Part shown: piece after piece, positions 1-7,577 of the stretch
Layout of the letters: each line of letters starts with the position of its first letter
Numbering within the stretch: position 1 is the first letter of the stretch
Assembly: GCA_036566745.1 (NCBI GenBank)
Contig: DATCVR010000417.1
Span: 1 to 8,872 of the forward strand
Direction: 5' to 3'
DNA: 8,872 nt
From: DATCVR01 sp036566745
GTDB lineage: Bacteria; Actinomycetota; Actinomycetes; Jiangellales; Jiangellaceae
The notes under the pieces: model-generated
The model's database searches: none
The model's input: only the letters and a program-made list of their open reading frames with translations
What the model was told of the DNA's origin: nothing
Position numbers and translations under genes: made by a program

Positions 1-246
1 GATGGTCACGATGATCGCCAGGCCGATGACGACCTCGGCCGCGGCCACGACCATGACGAAGAACGCCACGATCTGCCCGTCGAGGTTGCCGTGCATGCGG
101 GCGAAGGTCACGAACGCCAGGTTGGCGGCGTTGAGCATGAGCTCGACGCTCATGAACGCCACCAGCGCGTTGCGGCGCAGCAGCACACCGGCACCGCCGA
201 TGGTGAACAGGATCGTCGACAGCACGAGGTAGGGCGTGGGGTTCAT
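1..246 (-). CDS. nuoK: NADH-quinone oxidoreductase subunit K (ND4L-type), 3'-partial
   Basis: NuoK is the small three-helix membrane subunit related to MrpC antiporter subunits and forms part of the proton path in complex I. I translated 82 codons from the ATG to the left edge. NuoK is usually about 100 residues, so roughly the last 17 are outside the window. The first helix follows MNPTPYLVLS. The second holds SVELMLNAANLAF with Glu35, and the third holds AAAEVVIGLAI with Glu71. These correspond to E. coli Glu36 and Glu72, which are known to be important for proton translocation. The ATG overlaps the nuoJ stop as ATGA, and GGGAGG lies nine bases upstream (256-261). No defect is visible in the part present. 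Confidence 0.97.
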   Translation of the reverse strand, partial: MNPTPYLVLSTILFTIGGAGVLLRRNALVAFMSVELMLNAANLAFVTFARMHGNLDGQIVAFFVMVVAAAEVVIGLAIIVTI

Positions 247-1133
247 CGCCGCTCGCCTCCCGTCTCGGTCTCGTGGTGGCCGGAGCTGTCGCCGGAGCCT
301 GCGTCGGCGTCCGCGTCGGTGCGGATGACGCCGTCGCCGTGGTCGGCGAGTTCGACGACGTCGTCGGAGAACTCCTCAGCCGGCCGGGCCACACCACGGG
401 CCACGAGCACCCGCGACACCGAGGCCTCGCTCGGCGTGCCGTCGGGCAGCAGGGCCGGGGTGTCGACGGCATTGTGCCGGGCGTAGACGCCGGGGACCGG
501 CAGACCCGCCGCGTCCTCGGGCCGTCCCTCCCGGAACCGCTGCTCGGACAGCTGGCGCTGGGTGGGGCGGTGGAAGATCCGCTCGCGGTGGGTCAGTGCC
601 ATGGCGCCGACGGCCGCCGTGATGAGCAGCGCCGCGACGATCTCGAACACCAGGACGTACCGGCCGAACAGAAGGTCGGCGATCGCCACGACGTTGCCGT
701 CGGGGGTGGCCGCCTCGGTCCCGGTGGGATCGGGCAACGCGGCCTGACCGACGATCGCGGTGAACAGCAGGACCACCCCGATCACCGCGACCACGGCCGA
801 GACTCGCTGGCCGCGGATGGTCTCGACCCGCGAGTCGGAGGCGTCGACGCCCACGAGCATGATGACGAACAGGAACAGCATCATGATCGCGCCGGTGTAG
901 ACGACCACCTGGACCACGCCGAGGAACGGCGCCTCCAGGGCGATGTACAGAACCGCCAGGCCGATCATCGTCACGGCCAGGAAGAGCGCGCCGTGGACGG
1001 CCTTGCGGGAGAAGACCAGGCCCAGCGCGCCCACGACGGCCAGCGGCGCGATGATCCAGAACAGCACGGTCTCGCCGGCGTTGCCGCCCGAGGACTCGCT
1101 GACCTGGGTGGCCAGGGCGACCAGGGAGCTCAC
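243..1133 (-). CDS. nuoJ: NADH-quinone oxidoreductase subunit J (ND6-type), with long C-terminal tail
   Basis: NuoJ is a small membrane subunit between the quinone-site subunit NuoH and the antiporter-like pumps. It helps couple quinone reduction to proton movement. The 296-residue product has five hydrophobic segments at about 24-41, 45-66, 69-97, 110-131 and 158-181. The third contains LGVVQVVVYTGAIMMLFLFV, matching the conserved ND6/NuoJ helix with its flexible bulge. After THRERIF (181-187) comes a hydrophilic tail of about 110 residues, ending in an Asp/Ser/Glu/His-rich stretch (272-296). Proteobacterial NuoJ lacks such a tail. I recall mycobacterial NuoJ being intermediate in length. 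The GTG at 1133 overlaps the nuoI stop as GTGA and has GGGGAGGG six bases upstream. The open frame continues upstream to 1361, but that part overlaps nuoI and looks like shadow sequence. The TGA overlaps the nuoK start as ATGA. Confidence 0.96.
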   Translation of the reverse strand: MSSLVALATQVSESSGGNAGETVLFWIIAPLAVVGALGLVFSRKAVHGALFLAVTMIGLAVLYIALEAPFLGVVQVVVYTGAIMMLFLFVIMLVGVDASDSRVETIRGQRVSAVVAVIGVVLLFTAIVGQAALPDPTGTEAATPDGNVVAIADLLFGRYVLVFEIVAALLITAAVGAMALTHRERIFHRPTQRQLSEQRFREGRPEDAAGLPVPGVYARHNAVDTPALLPDGTPSEASVSRVLVARGVARPAEEFSDDVVELADHGDGVIRTDADADAGSGDSSGHHETETGGERR

Positions 1134-1675
1134 CGTGCACCCTCCCCGGTGGGCGTCGGGGCCAGCCCGGCGCCGAGGTAGTAGTCGCGCTCGTCGTCGC
1201 CGAGGCGCATCGGGTGCGGCGGAGCCTCCATGCCGGGCAGCAGCGGCGCGAGGAGGTCCTGCTTCTCGTAGATCAGGCTCTCGCGGCTGTCGTCGGCCAG
1301 CTCGTACTCGTTGGTCATCGTCAGTGCGCGAGTGGGGCAGGCCTCGATGCACAGCCCGCACAGGATGCAGCGCAGGTAGTTGATCTGGTAGACGCGGCCG
1401 TAACGCTCACCGGGAGAGAAGCGGCCCTCTCCGTCGGGCGCATCGGAGTTGGACGCGCCCTCGACGAAGATGGCGTCGGCCGGGCAGGCCCAGGCGCACA
1501 GCTCGCAGCCCACGCACTTCTCCAGCCCGTCCGGGTGACGGTTGAGCTGGTGGCGCCCGTGGAAGCGGGGTGCCACGGGGTGGCGCTGCTCCGGGTACTG
1601 CTCGGTGACGGTCTTCCGGAACATCGTCCGGAAGGTGACGCCGAAACCGGCGACGGGATCGAGGAACTTAGGCAC
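1130..1675 (-). CDS. nuoI: NADH-quinone oxidoreductase subunit I (TYKY-type, two [4Fe-4S])
   Basis: NuoI is an 8Fe ferredoxin-type subunit that carries electrons through clusters N6a and N6b from NuoG to the terminal cluster next to NuoD. It has 181 residues. The two motifs are CVGCELCAWACP (Cys54, 57, 60, 64) and CILCGLCIEACP (Cys103, 106, 109, 113). An insert of about 20 residues between them is rich in Asp, Gly and Ser and precedes RFSPGERYGRVYQIN. The N-terminal amphipathic segment DPVAGFGVTFRTMF (6-19) would lie against the membrane arm. I start at GTG 1675, which has GGGGAGGG five bases upstream. The ATG at 1723 would add 16 residues that overlap the nuoH tail and lack NuoI character. 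The result overlaps nuoH by eight bases. The TGA overlaps the nuoJ GTG. Confidence 0.97.
   Translation of the reverse strand: MPKFLDPVAGFGVTFRTMFRKTVTEQYPEQRHPVAPRFHGRHQLNRHPDGLEKCVGCELCAWACPADAIFVEGASNSDAPDGEGRFSPGERYGRVYQINYLRCILCGLCIEACPTRALTMTNEYELADDSRESLIYEKQDLLAPLLPGMEAPPHPMRLGDDERDYYLGAGLAPTPTGEGAR
1140..1147 (-). promoter_or_regulatory. Shine-Dalgarno site fixing the GTG start of nuoJ
   Basis: GGGGAGGG on the minus strand, six bases before the GTG at 1133, within the last codons of nuoI. It rules against the much longer open frame starting at 1361. Confidence 0.75.
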
Positions 1676-3008
1676 CGCGGCCCTCCCCAGGGCTGGAACT
1701 GTCAGTGGTCTGGTCGGGCCCATCGGCCGGCGCGCCCACCGTGGCCGTCACCGGTGGCTCCAGGTGTTGTCCGGGCAGTGGTGGCACCGGATGGCCGCCG
1801 GCGAAGGCGTCGAACGGCTCGTCCTGCACCTCCGACTCGGCCGCGGGCTTGCGCTCGGGGATGAGCAGGCTGGCCACCAGCAGCACCGCGACCGCGATAC
1901 CGCCGTAGGTCAGCAGCTGGCTGCGCTCGATGCCTTCGTTGAAGGCCAGGCGCATCCCGGCCACCGCCACGATCCAGACCAGCGAGACCGGGATGAGGAC
2001 CTTCCAGCCCAGCTTCATGAACTGGTCGTAGCGCAGCCGCGGGAGCGTGCCGCGTAGCCACACGAAGACGAAGATGATCGCGAGGATCTTGCCGAGGAAC
2101 CACAGGATCGGCCAGTACCCGGTGTTGAACATGCCGTCGTTGACCGCCGAGAGCGGCCACGGAGCCCGCCAGCCGCCGAGGAACAGCGTGGTGGCGATCG
2201 CCGAGACGTTGACCATGTTGATGTACTCGGCCATGTAGAACATCGCGTACTTGAACGAGGAGTACTCGGTGCCGAACCCGGCCACCAGCTCGCCCTCGGC
2301 CTCGGGGAGGTCGAACGGCGCGCGGTTGGTCTCGCCGACCATCGAGATCAGGTACACGACGAAGGACGGCAACAGGATGATGCCGTACCAGAGCCGCTCC
2401 TGGCCCTCGACGATGCCCGAGGTGGACATGGTGCCCGCGAACAGGAACACCGCCACGAACGACATGCCCATGGCCAGCTCGTAGGAGATCACCTGGGCGG
2501 TCGAGCGCAGGCCGCCCAGCAGCGGATACGTCGATCCGCTCGACCAGCCGGCCAGCATGATGCCGTAGACGCCGATCGAGGCGACGGCGAGCATGTACAG
2601 CACCGCCACCGGCATGTCGGTGAGCTGCAGCCGAGTGGTCTGCCCGAACATCGAGACCTCGGGACCCATCGGCACGACCGCGAAGATCAGGAATGCCGGG
2701 ATGACCGAGATGATCGGGGCGAGGACGTAGACGACCTTGTCGGCCGCCTTCGGGATGATGTCCTCCTTGAGCATCAGCTTGGTGCCGTCGGCGAGGCTCT
2801 GCAGCCAGCCGCCCGGGCCGGTGCGGTTCGGCCCCACCCGGTGCTGCATCTTCGCCACGGCCTTGCGCTCGAAGACGATGCTGAAGATGGTCAGGCCCAC
2901 GAGCAGGACGAAGATCGCCAGCACCTTGATGGCGATGATCCACCACACGTCGCCGCCGAAGCCGTCGATCTGCTCGGCCGCGCTCACGGTGGTCGGTGCT
3001 GCGGTCAT
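1668..3008 (-). CDS. nuoH: NADH-quinone oxidoreductase subunit H (ND1-type membrane subunit)
   Basis: NuoH is the membrane subunit that docks the peripheral arm and forms the entrance and lower part of the quinone channel. It has 446 residues and about eight or nine hydrophobic segments between roughly 20 and 385. The first cytoplasmic loop has the signature ERKAVAKMQHRVGPNRTGP (47-65), followed by GTKLMLKED. The second has GETNRAPFDLPEAEGELV (225-242), the acidic loop facing the quinone cavity, followed by GFGTEYSSFKYAMF. Residues after about 385 form a hydrophilic Pro/Glu/Ser-rich tail of about 60 residues, longer than I expect for NuoH. The start is ATG, overlapping the nuoG stop as ATGA, with GGAGGT six to seven bases upstream. 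The gene ends with TAA, the only non-TGA stop among the seven seen, and overlaps nuoI by eight bases. Function is certain from the loop motifs. Confidence 0.98.
   Translation of the reverse strand: MTAAPTTVSAAEQIDGFGGDVWWIIAIKVLAIFVLLVGLTIFSIVFERKAVAKMQHRVGPNRTGPGGWLQSLADGTKLMLKEDIIPKAADKVVYVLAPIISVIPAFLIFAVVPMGPEVSMFGQTTRLQLTDMPVAVLYMLAVASIGVYGIMLAGWSSGSTYPLLGGLRSTAQVISYELAMGMSFVAVFLFAGTMSTSGIVEGQERLWYGIILLPSFVVYLISMVGETNRAPFDLPEAEGELVAGFGTEYSSFKYAMFYMAEYINMVNVSAIATTLFLGGWRAPWPLSAVNDGMFNTGYWPILWFLGKILAIIFVFVWLRGTLPRLRYDQFMKLGWKVLIPVSLVWIVAVAGMRLAFNEGIERSQLLTYGGIAVAVLLVASLLIPERKPAAESEVQDEPFDAFAGGHPVPPLPGQHLEPPVTATVGAPADGPDQTTDSSSPGEGRGA
1681..1688 (-). promoter_or_regulatory. Shine-Dalgarno site fixing the GTG start of nuoI
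   Basis: GGGGAGGG on the minus strand, five bases before the GTG at 1675 and inside the end of nuoH. It is one of the strongest sites in the window and makes the upstream ATG at 1723 unlikely. Confidence 0.75.
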
Positions 3009-5467
3009 GCCGCACCTCCGGCGAGGGTGACGATCGAACCGGCGTCGAGGCCGAGGTCGGTGTGGACCCTCGATCCCGGCGAGTTCTGCGGTACCCAGAC
3101 CACCTGGTCGGGCATGGTCGTGATCGCGACCGGCACGGTGATGGCACCGGCGGCCGAGCGCAACGTCAGGAGGTCGCCGTCGGCCACCCCGGCCTCGGCC
3201 GCGGTGGCAGGCGAGACCCGGGCCACCGGCGTGCGCGCCGTGGCCGCGAGATGCGGCTCACCGTCCTGACCACGCCCGGAGTCGAGCAGGAGCCGCCAGG
3301 TGGCCAGCACCGCCTCGCCCTCGGCCGCGTGGGGAGGATCGGCCGGTGGCACGTCGGGTGCGCTCACTCGCACGCCGTCCCAGGCGCCGATGTCGGCCAG
3401 CTCGGCGCGGATCGTCGCGACGTCGCGGGTGGCCAGCCGCACGTCGAGCTCGTCGGCCACGGCGTCGAGGACGCCGGCGTCGGACAGCGCGGCGGTGTCG
3501 TCGAGGACGACCGGGAACGGCCGCTCGCGGCCCTCCCAGTTCACGAACGTGCCGGCCTTCTCGACTGTGGGCGCGACGGGCAGGACGATGTCGGCCAGGT
3601 CGGTGATCTCGCTGCGGCGCACCTCGAGGCTGACGACGAAACCCGCCGCGGTCAGCGCCGCACGGGCCGCGACCGGGTCGGGGAGGTCACCCAGCTCGAC
3701 GCCACCGACCACCACACCGGACAGCGCACCGGCGGCCAGCGAATCGAGGATCCCCGAGGTGTCGCGGCCGGGCAGGCCGGAGACGTGCTCGACGCCCCAC
3801 ACGGTGGCGACGTCGACCCGCGCCTCGGCATCGGCGACCGGGCGCCCGCCCGGCAGCAACGTCGGCAGCGCACCCGCCTCGACGGCACCCCGCTCACCTG
3901 CGCGACGCGGCACCCATGCCACCCGCGCACCGGTGGCCCGCGCCAGCCGGAGCACCGCGGACAGAGCACCGGGGACGGCGGCGAGCCGGCCTCCGGCCAG
4001 GATGATCGAGCCGGACTGCCTGATCTCGGTACCCAGGACGGCCACGCGGTCGTCGCCAGCGGCGATCGCGTCGAGGATCTCCGGCTCGGTGCCCGGCGCG
4101 GCCGGGATCAGCGAGCCCGAGAGCTTGTCGAGGCCGCGGGTGGCGAACGGGGCGATGGAGTGGACGGCCGTGCCGCCCGCGCGGACCGCCTTGCGCAGCC
4201 GCAGGAAGATCGCTCCGGCCTCCTCCTCGGGCTCGAGGCCCGCGAGCAGCACCGTGGGAGCCGCTTCGAGGTCGCGGTAGGTGACCCCGAGCCCGGTGCC
4301 GGCCACCCCGGCCAGGAACTGGGCCTCCTCGGCGGAGTGGCTACGGGCACGGAAGTCGACGTCGTTGGTGTCCAGCACGACCCGCGCGAACTTGGCGTAG
4401 GCGTAGGCGTCCTCGACGGTGACGCGGCCGCCGGTGAGCACGCCGACGCCGCCGGTGTCGCGCGCCTGGGCCAGGCCACGTGCGGCCAGCGTGAGCGCCT
4501 CCGGCCACGACGCCGTGACCAGCTCGCCGGACTCCTCGTCGCGCACCAGCGGGTGGGTCAGGCGGTCGTCGAGGGTGGTGGACCGGAACGCGAAGCGGTC
4601 CTTGTCGGTGATCCACTCCTCGTTGACCTCGGGGTCGTCGCCGGCCAGGCGGCGCATCACGGTGCCGCGGCGGTGGTCGACCCGGATCGCGCTGCCGCAG
4701 GCGTCGTGCTCGGCGACCGAGGGAACCGAGACCAGGTCGAACGGGCGCGAGCGGAACCGGTAGGCCGCCGACGTGAGCGCCCCCACCGGGCAGATCTGGA
4801 TCGTGTTGCCGGAGAAGTAGCTCTCGAACGGCTCCTTCTCGTAGATGCCGACCTGTTGCAGCGAGCCGCGTTCGAGCAGCTCGATGAACGGGTCGCCGGC
4901 GATCTCCTTCGAGAACCGGGTGCACCGGGCACAGAGCACGCAGCGTTCACGGTCGAGGAGCACCTGGGCCGAGATGTTGATCGGCTTGGGGTAGGTGCGC
5001 TTGTTGCCCTCGTAGCGCGACTCGCCGCGGCCGTTGCTCATGGCCTGGTTCTGCAGCGGGCACTCGCCGCCCTTGTCGCAGACCGGGCAGTCGAGCGGGT
5101 GGTTGATCAGCAGGAACTCCATGATCCCCTGCTGGGCCTTGTCGGCCACGGGTGAGGTCAGCTGCGTCTTCACCACCATGCCGGGCGAGACGGTGAGCGT
5201 GCACGACGCCTGGGGCTTGGGCATGCCGCGCCCGTTGCCGGCGTCGACCACCTCGACCAGACACTGCCGGCAGGCACCGGCCGGCTCGAGCAGGGGGTGA
5301 TCGCAGAACCGCGGGATCTGCACGCCGATCAGCTCGGCCGCCCGGATCAGCAGCGTCCCAGCCGGAACGCTGACCTCGAAGCCGTCGATGGTCAGCGTGA
5401 CGAGGTTCGCCTGGGGCTCGAGCTCGTCACCGGAGCTGCCCGCCGCGGAGTTCGTCGTGATGGTCAT
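3005..5467 (-). CDS. nuoG: NADH-quinone oxidoreductase subunit G (75 kDa-type, Fe-S)
   Basis: NuoG is the largest peripheral subunit and carries electrons from NuoF towards NuoI through several Fe-S clusters. It has 820 residues. The N-terminal ferredoxin domain has [2Fe-2S] N1b ligands Cys55, Cys66, Cys69 and Cys89. HPLDCPVCDKGGEC supplies the N5 ligands His123, Cys127, Cys130 and Cys136. CVLCARC plus ICPVGA supply N4 (Cys176, Cys179, Cys182, Cys226). The rest is a molybdopterin-oxidoreductase-like fold that holds no cofactor in this family, with NWEGR at 643-647 and a C-terminal barrel ending near QNSPGSR. The ligands of the extra cluster N7, seen in E. coli and Thermus, are all replaced (VAEHDACGS at 251-259; WITDKD at 285-290). 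The ATG at 5467 shares a base with the nuoF stop. Its Shine-Dalgarno is weak: GGGGA ten bases upstream. An in-frame extension to 5746 lies inside nuoF and has no NuoG similarity. The TGA overlaps nuoH as ATGA. Confidence 0.97.
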   Translation of the reverse strand: MTITTNSAAGSSGDELEPQANLVTLTIDGFEVSVPAGTLLIRAAELIGVQIPRFCDHPLLEPAGACRQCLVEVVDAGNGRGMPKPQASCTLTVSPGMVVKTQLTSPVADKAQQGIMEFLLINHPLDCPVCDKGGECPLQNQAMSNGRGESRYEGNKRTYPKPINISAQVLLDRERCVLCARCTRFSKEIAGDPFIELLERGSLQQVGIYEKEPFESYFSGNTIQICPVGALTSAAYRFRSRPFDLVSVPSVAEHDACGSAIRVDHRRGTVMRRLAGDDPEVNEEWITDKDRFAFRSTTLDDRLTHPLVRDEESGELVTASWPEALTLAARGLAQARDTGGVGVLTGGRVTVEDAYAYAKFARVVLDTNDVDFRARSHSAEEAQFLAGVAGTGLGVTYRDLEAAPTVLLAGLEPEEEAGAIFLRLRKAVRAGGTAVHSIAPFATRGLDKLSGSLIPAAPGTEPEILDAIAAGDDRVAVLGTEIRQSGSIILAGGRLAAVPGALSAVLRLARATGARVAWVPRRAGERGAVEAGALPTLLPGGRPVADAEARVDVATVWGVEHVSGLPGRDTSGILDSLAAGALSGVVVGGVELGDLPDPVAARAALTAAGFVVSLEVRRSEITDLADIVLPVAPTVEKAGTFVNWEGRERPFPVVLDDTAALSDAGVLDAVADELDVRLATRDVATIRAELADIGAWDGVRVSAPDVPPADPPHAAEGEAVLATWRLLLDSGRGQDGEPHLAATARTPVARVSPATAAEAGVADGDLLTLRSAAGAITVPVAITTMPDQVVWVPQNSPGSRVHTDLGLDAGSIVTLAGGAA

Positions 5468-6828
5468 CAGGCGCGTGTCCCCGCTTCCTGGGCGAACACG
5501 GTGGACGCGGCCGGGTCGAACGGGCAGCCGCCGTGCTCGAAGTGGGCGATGTACTCGTCGCGGAAGTACTGGATCGACGAGGTGACCGGCGCGACGCCGC
5601 CGTCGGCGAGCGCGCAGAACGACCGCCCGGCGATGTTGTCCGAGAGGTCGAGCAGCTTGTCGAGATCGGCGTCGGTGCCGTGCCCTTCCTCCATCCGGTC
5701 GAGGATCTGCACGAGCCACCAGAAACCCTCGCGGCAGGGCGTGCACTTGCCGCAGGACTCGTGCTTGTAGAACTCGACCCAGCGCGCCGTGGCTCGCACG
5801 ACGCAGGTGGTGTCGTCGAAGATCTGCAGGGCGCGGGTGCCGAGGATGGAGCCCGCGGCCGCCACGCCCTCGAAGTCGAGCGGGACATCGAGGTGCTCGG
5901 CGGTGAACAGCGGCGTGGAGGATCCGCCGGGCGTCCAGAACTTGAGCTCGTGACCGGCCCGGATGCCGCCCGCCATCTCGAGCAGGTCGCGCAGGGTGAT
6001 GCCCAGCGGGGCTTCGTACTGGCCGGGGTGAGTGACGTGGCCGGACAGCGAGTAGATGCCGAAGCCGGGCGACTTCTCGGTACCCATCGAGCGGAACCAG
6101 CCCGAGCCGTTCTCGACGATCGAGGGGACCGAGGCGATGGTCTCGACGTTGTTGATGACGGTGGGCGAGGCGTACAGGCCCGCCACGGCCGGGAACGGCG
6201 GCTTGAGCCGGGGCTGGCCGCGCCGGCCCTCGAGCGAGTCGAGCAGCGCCGTCTCCTCGCCGCAGATGTAGGCGCCGGCGCCGGCGTGGACCACGAGCTC
6301 GAGGTCGAATCCGGAGCCCAGGATGTTCGAGCCCAGGTACCCGGCCTCGTACGCCTCGGCCACGGCGTGCTGGAGCCGCCGCAGCACGTGCAGCACCTCA
6401 CCACGCACGTAGATGAACGCGCGGTTGGCCCCGATGGCGTAGGCGGAGATGATCACGCCCTCGACCAGCAGGTGGGGGTCGGCGAGCATGAGCGGGATGT
6501 CCTTGCAGGTGCCCGGCTCGGACTCGTCGGCGTTCACCACGAGGTAGGTGGGGTTGGGGTTGTCCTTGGGGATGAAGCTCCACTTCATGCCCGTGGGGAA
6601 GCCCGCGCCGCCCCGCCCGCGCAGCCCGGAGTCCTTGACCATCTCGGTGATCGAGGAGGGCTTGTGCTGCAGGGCCTGGCGCAGGGCGCGGTAGCCGCCC
6701 TCGCGCTCGTACCCGCGTCGGGTGAAGGCGTCGGGCTGGTGCCAGCGCGCGGTCAGCACCGGCGTCAGCGGGGCCGTACCCTCGGCCGCCGAGGCGTGCT
6801 TGCCGGTGGTGTTCTCCGATGCGGTCAC
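5467..6828 (-). CDS. nuoF: NADH-quinone oxidoreductase subunit F (51 kDa-type, NADH/FMN/[4Fe-4S] N3)
   Basis: NuoF is the entry point of complex I: it oxidises NADH, passes a hydride to FMN and sends electrons to [4Fe-4S] cluster N3. The product has 453 residues, a normal length for the family. The glycine-rich nucleotide loop GRGGAGFPTG is at 71-80, NADESEPGTCKD at 99-110, and GAGAYICGEETAL at 183-195; together these form the FMN/NADH site. The N3 ligands are ESCGKCTPC (Cys359, Cys362, Cys365) and Cys405 in SFCALADG. The start is GTG, overlapping the nuoE stop as GTGA, with GGAGG nine bases upstream. The frame stays open for 21 codons further, but that stretch is basic low-complexity sequence lying within nuoE. 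The stop shares one base with the nuoG start (TGATG). The N-terminal 20 residues are Thr/Ala-rich and not obviously conserved. No key residue is missing. Confidence 0.98.
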   Translation of the reverse strand: MTASENTTGKHASAAEGTAPLTPVLTARWHQPDAFTRRGYEREGGYRALRQALQHKPSSITEMVKDSGLRGRGGAGFPTGMKWSFIPKDNPNPTYLVVNADESEPGTCKDIPLMLADPHLLVEGVIISAYAIGANRAFIYVRGEVLHVLRRLQHAVAEAYEAGYLGSNILGSGFDLELVVHAGAGAYICGEETALLDSLEGRRGQPRLKPPFPAVAGLYASPTVINNVETIASVPSIVENGSGWFRSMGTEKSPGFGIYSLSGHVTHPGQYEAPLGITLRDLLEMAGGIRAGHELKFWTPGGSSTPLFTAEHLDVPLDFEGVAAAGSILGTRALQIFDDTTCVVRATARWVEFYKHESCGKCTPCREGFWWLVQILDRMEEGHGTDADLDKLLDLSDNIAGRSFCALADGGVAPVTSSIQYFRDEYIAHFEHGGCPFDPAASTVFAQEAGTRA

Positions 6829-7577
6829 CTGGCGTCGCCTCCGGTCGCGCTGCCGCCGATCTCCGGACGGCCGCCCTCGGGCGCTGTCCATCCTTGCTGG
6901 TGAGCGAGCTGCAAGCCGGCCAACGACGCCGGGCCGGCCTGCTCACCCTCGGTGGCCAGGCCGTCGGGGAACCCGGCGAGTACCCGCTCGGCCTGCTTCC
7001 AGCCGCACACCCGCGGGCCACGCGTGGACGTGACCTCCTCGCCGGCGCGGAGCTTGTCGACGAGCTCGCGAGCCGAGGCGGGGGTCTGGTTGTCGACGAA
7101 CTCCCAGTTGACCATCACGACCGGCGCGAAGTCGCACGCGGCGTTGCACTCGACCCGCTCGAGGGAGACCCGGCCGTCGTCGGTGGTCTCGTCGTGGCCG
7201 ACCTCGAGGTGTCCGGAGAGCTCGTCCCAGATCGCGTCGCCGCCCATGATCGCGCAGAGTGTGTTGGTACAGACGCCGACGTGGTACTCGCCGACCGGGC
7301 GGCGCTTGTACATCGTGTAGAACGTCGCGACCGCGGAGACCTCGGCCTCGGTGATGCCGAGGACGTCGGCGCACATCTCGATGCCGGCCGGGGTGACGTA
7401 CCCCTCGTAGGACTGCACGAGGTGCAGCATCGGCAGCAGGGCCGAACGTGCCTGCGGATAGCGCGCCACGATCTCGAGCATCTCGGCCCGAGCGTGGTCG
7501 TCGAGTTGCGTGGTCACGGTGCCGTCATCCGATTCGTCTGGTCGCATGTTCGTCGTGTCGTTGCTCGGCTCGCTCAA
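6825..7577 (-). CDS. nuoE: NADH-quinone oxidoreductase subunit E (24 kDa-type, [2Fe-2S] N1a)
   Basis: NuoE is the thioredoxin-fold subunit of the NADH-oxidising module. It pairs with NuoF and carries the off-pathway [2Fe-2S] cluster N1a. With the proposed start it has 250 residues. The ligands are visible as CX4C (Cys103, Cys108) followed, 35 residues later, by CX3C (Cys144, Cys148; ECNAAC). The helical N-terminal part contains the family motif AVATFYTMY. A C-terminal extension of about 70 residues with a CGWKQ motif (Cys191) is absent from the shorter proteobacterial NuoE but, as I recall, occurs in mycobacteria. I chose the TTG at 7577 because a perfect GGGAGG lies nine bases upstream and the start overlaps the nuoD stop as TTGA, like other junctions here. 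The alternatives are ATG at 7547 (240 residues) and GTG at 7517, both with poor Shine-Dalgarno matches. The function is certain, the start less so. Confidence 0.95.
   Translation of the reverse strand: MSEPSNDTTNMRPDESDDGTVTTQLDDHARAEMLEIVARYPQARSALLPMLHLVQSYEGYVTPAGIEMCADVLGITEAEVSAVATFYTMYKRRPVGEYHVGVCTNTLCAIMGGDAIWDELSGHLEVGHDETTDDGRVSLERVECNAACDFAPVVMVNWEFVDNQTPASARELVDKLRAGEEVTSTRGPRVCGWKQAERVLAGFPDGLATEGEQAGPASLAGLQLAHQQGWTAPEGGRPEIGGSATGGDAR
6838..6842 (-). promoter_or_regulatory. Shine-Dalgarno site for the GTG start of nuoF
   Basis: GGAGG on the minus strand within the 3' end of nuoE, nine bases before the GTG at 6828. It favours this start over an upstream in-frame ATG at 6891 that would lie inside nuoE. 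Confidence 0.7.

Noticed and set aside
273..1181. A 302-codon open frame on the plus strand, antisense to nuoJ
   Set aside because: Asp/Gly/Arg/His-rich shadow translation with no motif or convincing start. The minus strand encodes NuoJ membrane helices.
1702..3147. A 481-codon open frame on the minus strand, overlapping nuoH out of frame
   Set aside because: It reads as Arg/His/Pro-rich out-of-frame sequence, whereas the overlapping nuoH frame carries the conserved loops and membrane helices.
5030..5095. Dense cysteine codons in nuoG, considered as a possible separate ferredoxin gene
   Set aside because: They are the N5 ligands (His123, Cys127, Cys130, Cys136) of NuoG in the correct frame, not an independent gene.
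2996..5155. A 719-codon open frame on the plus strand, antisense to nuoG
   Set aside because: In very high GC DNA the antisense frames of a real gene rarely contain stops. Its translation is Arg/Gly/Asp-rich low-complexity sequence without recognisable motifs, while the opposite strand encodes full NuoG with all its core motifs.
5468..5746. A 93-codon in-frame N-terminal extension of nuoG
   Set aside because: It lies inside nuoF, is Arg-rich, and has no NuoG similarity. The NuoG ferredoxin domain begins properly just after the ATG at 5467.
5533..6903. A 456-codon open frame on the plus strand, antisense to nuoF
   Set aside because: Same codon-bias shadow effect. The product is compositionally biased with no family motif, and nuoF on the other strand is unambiguous.
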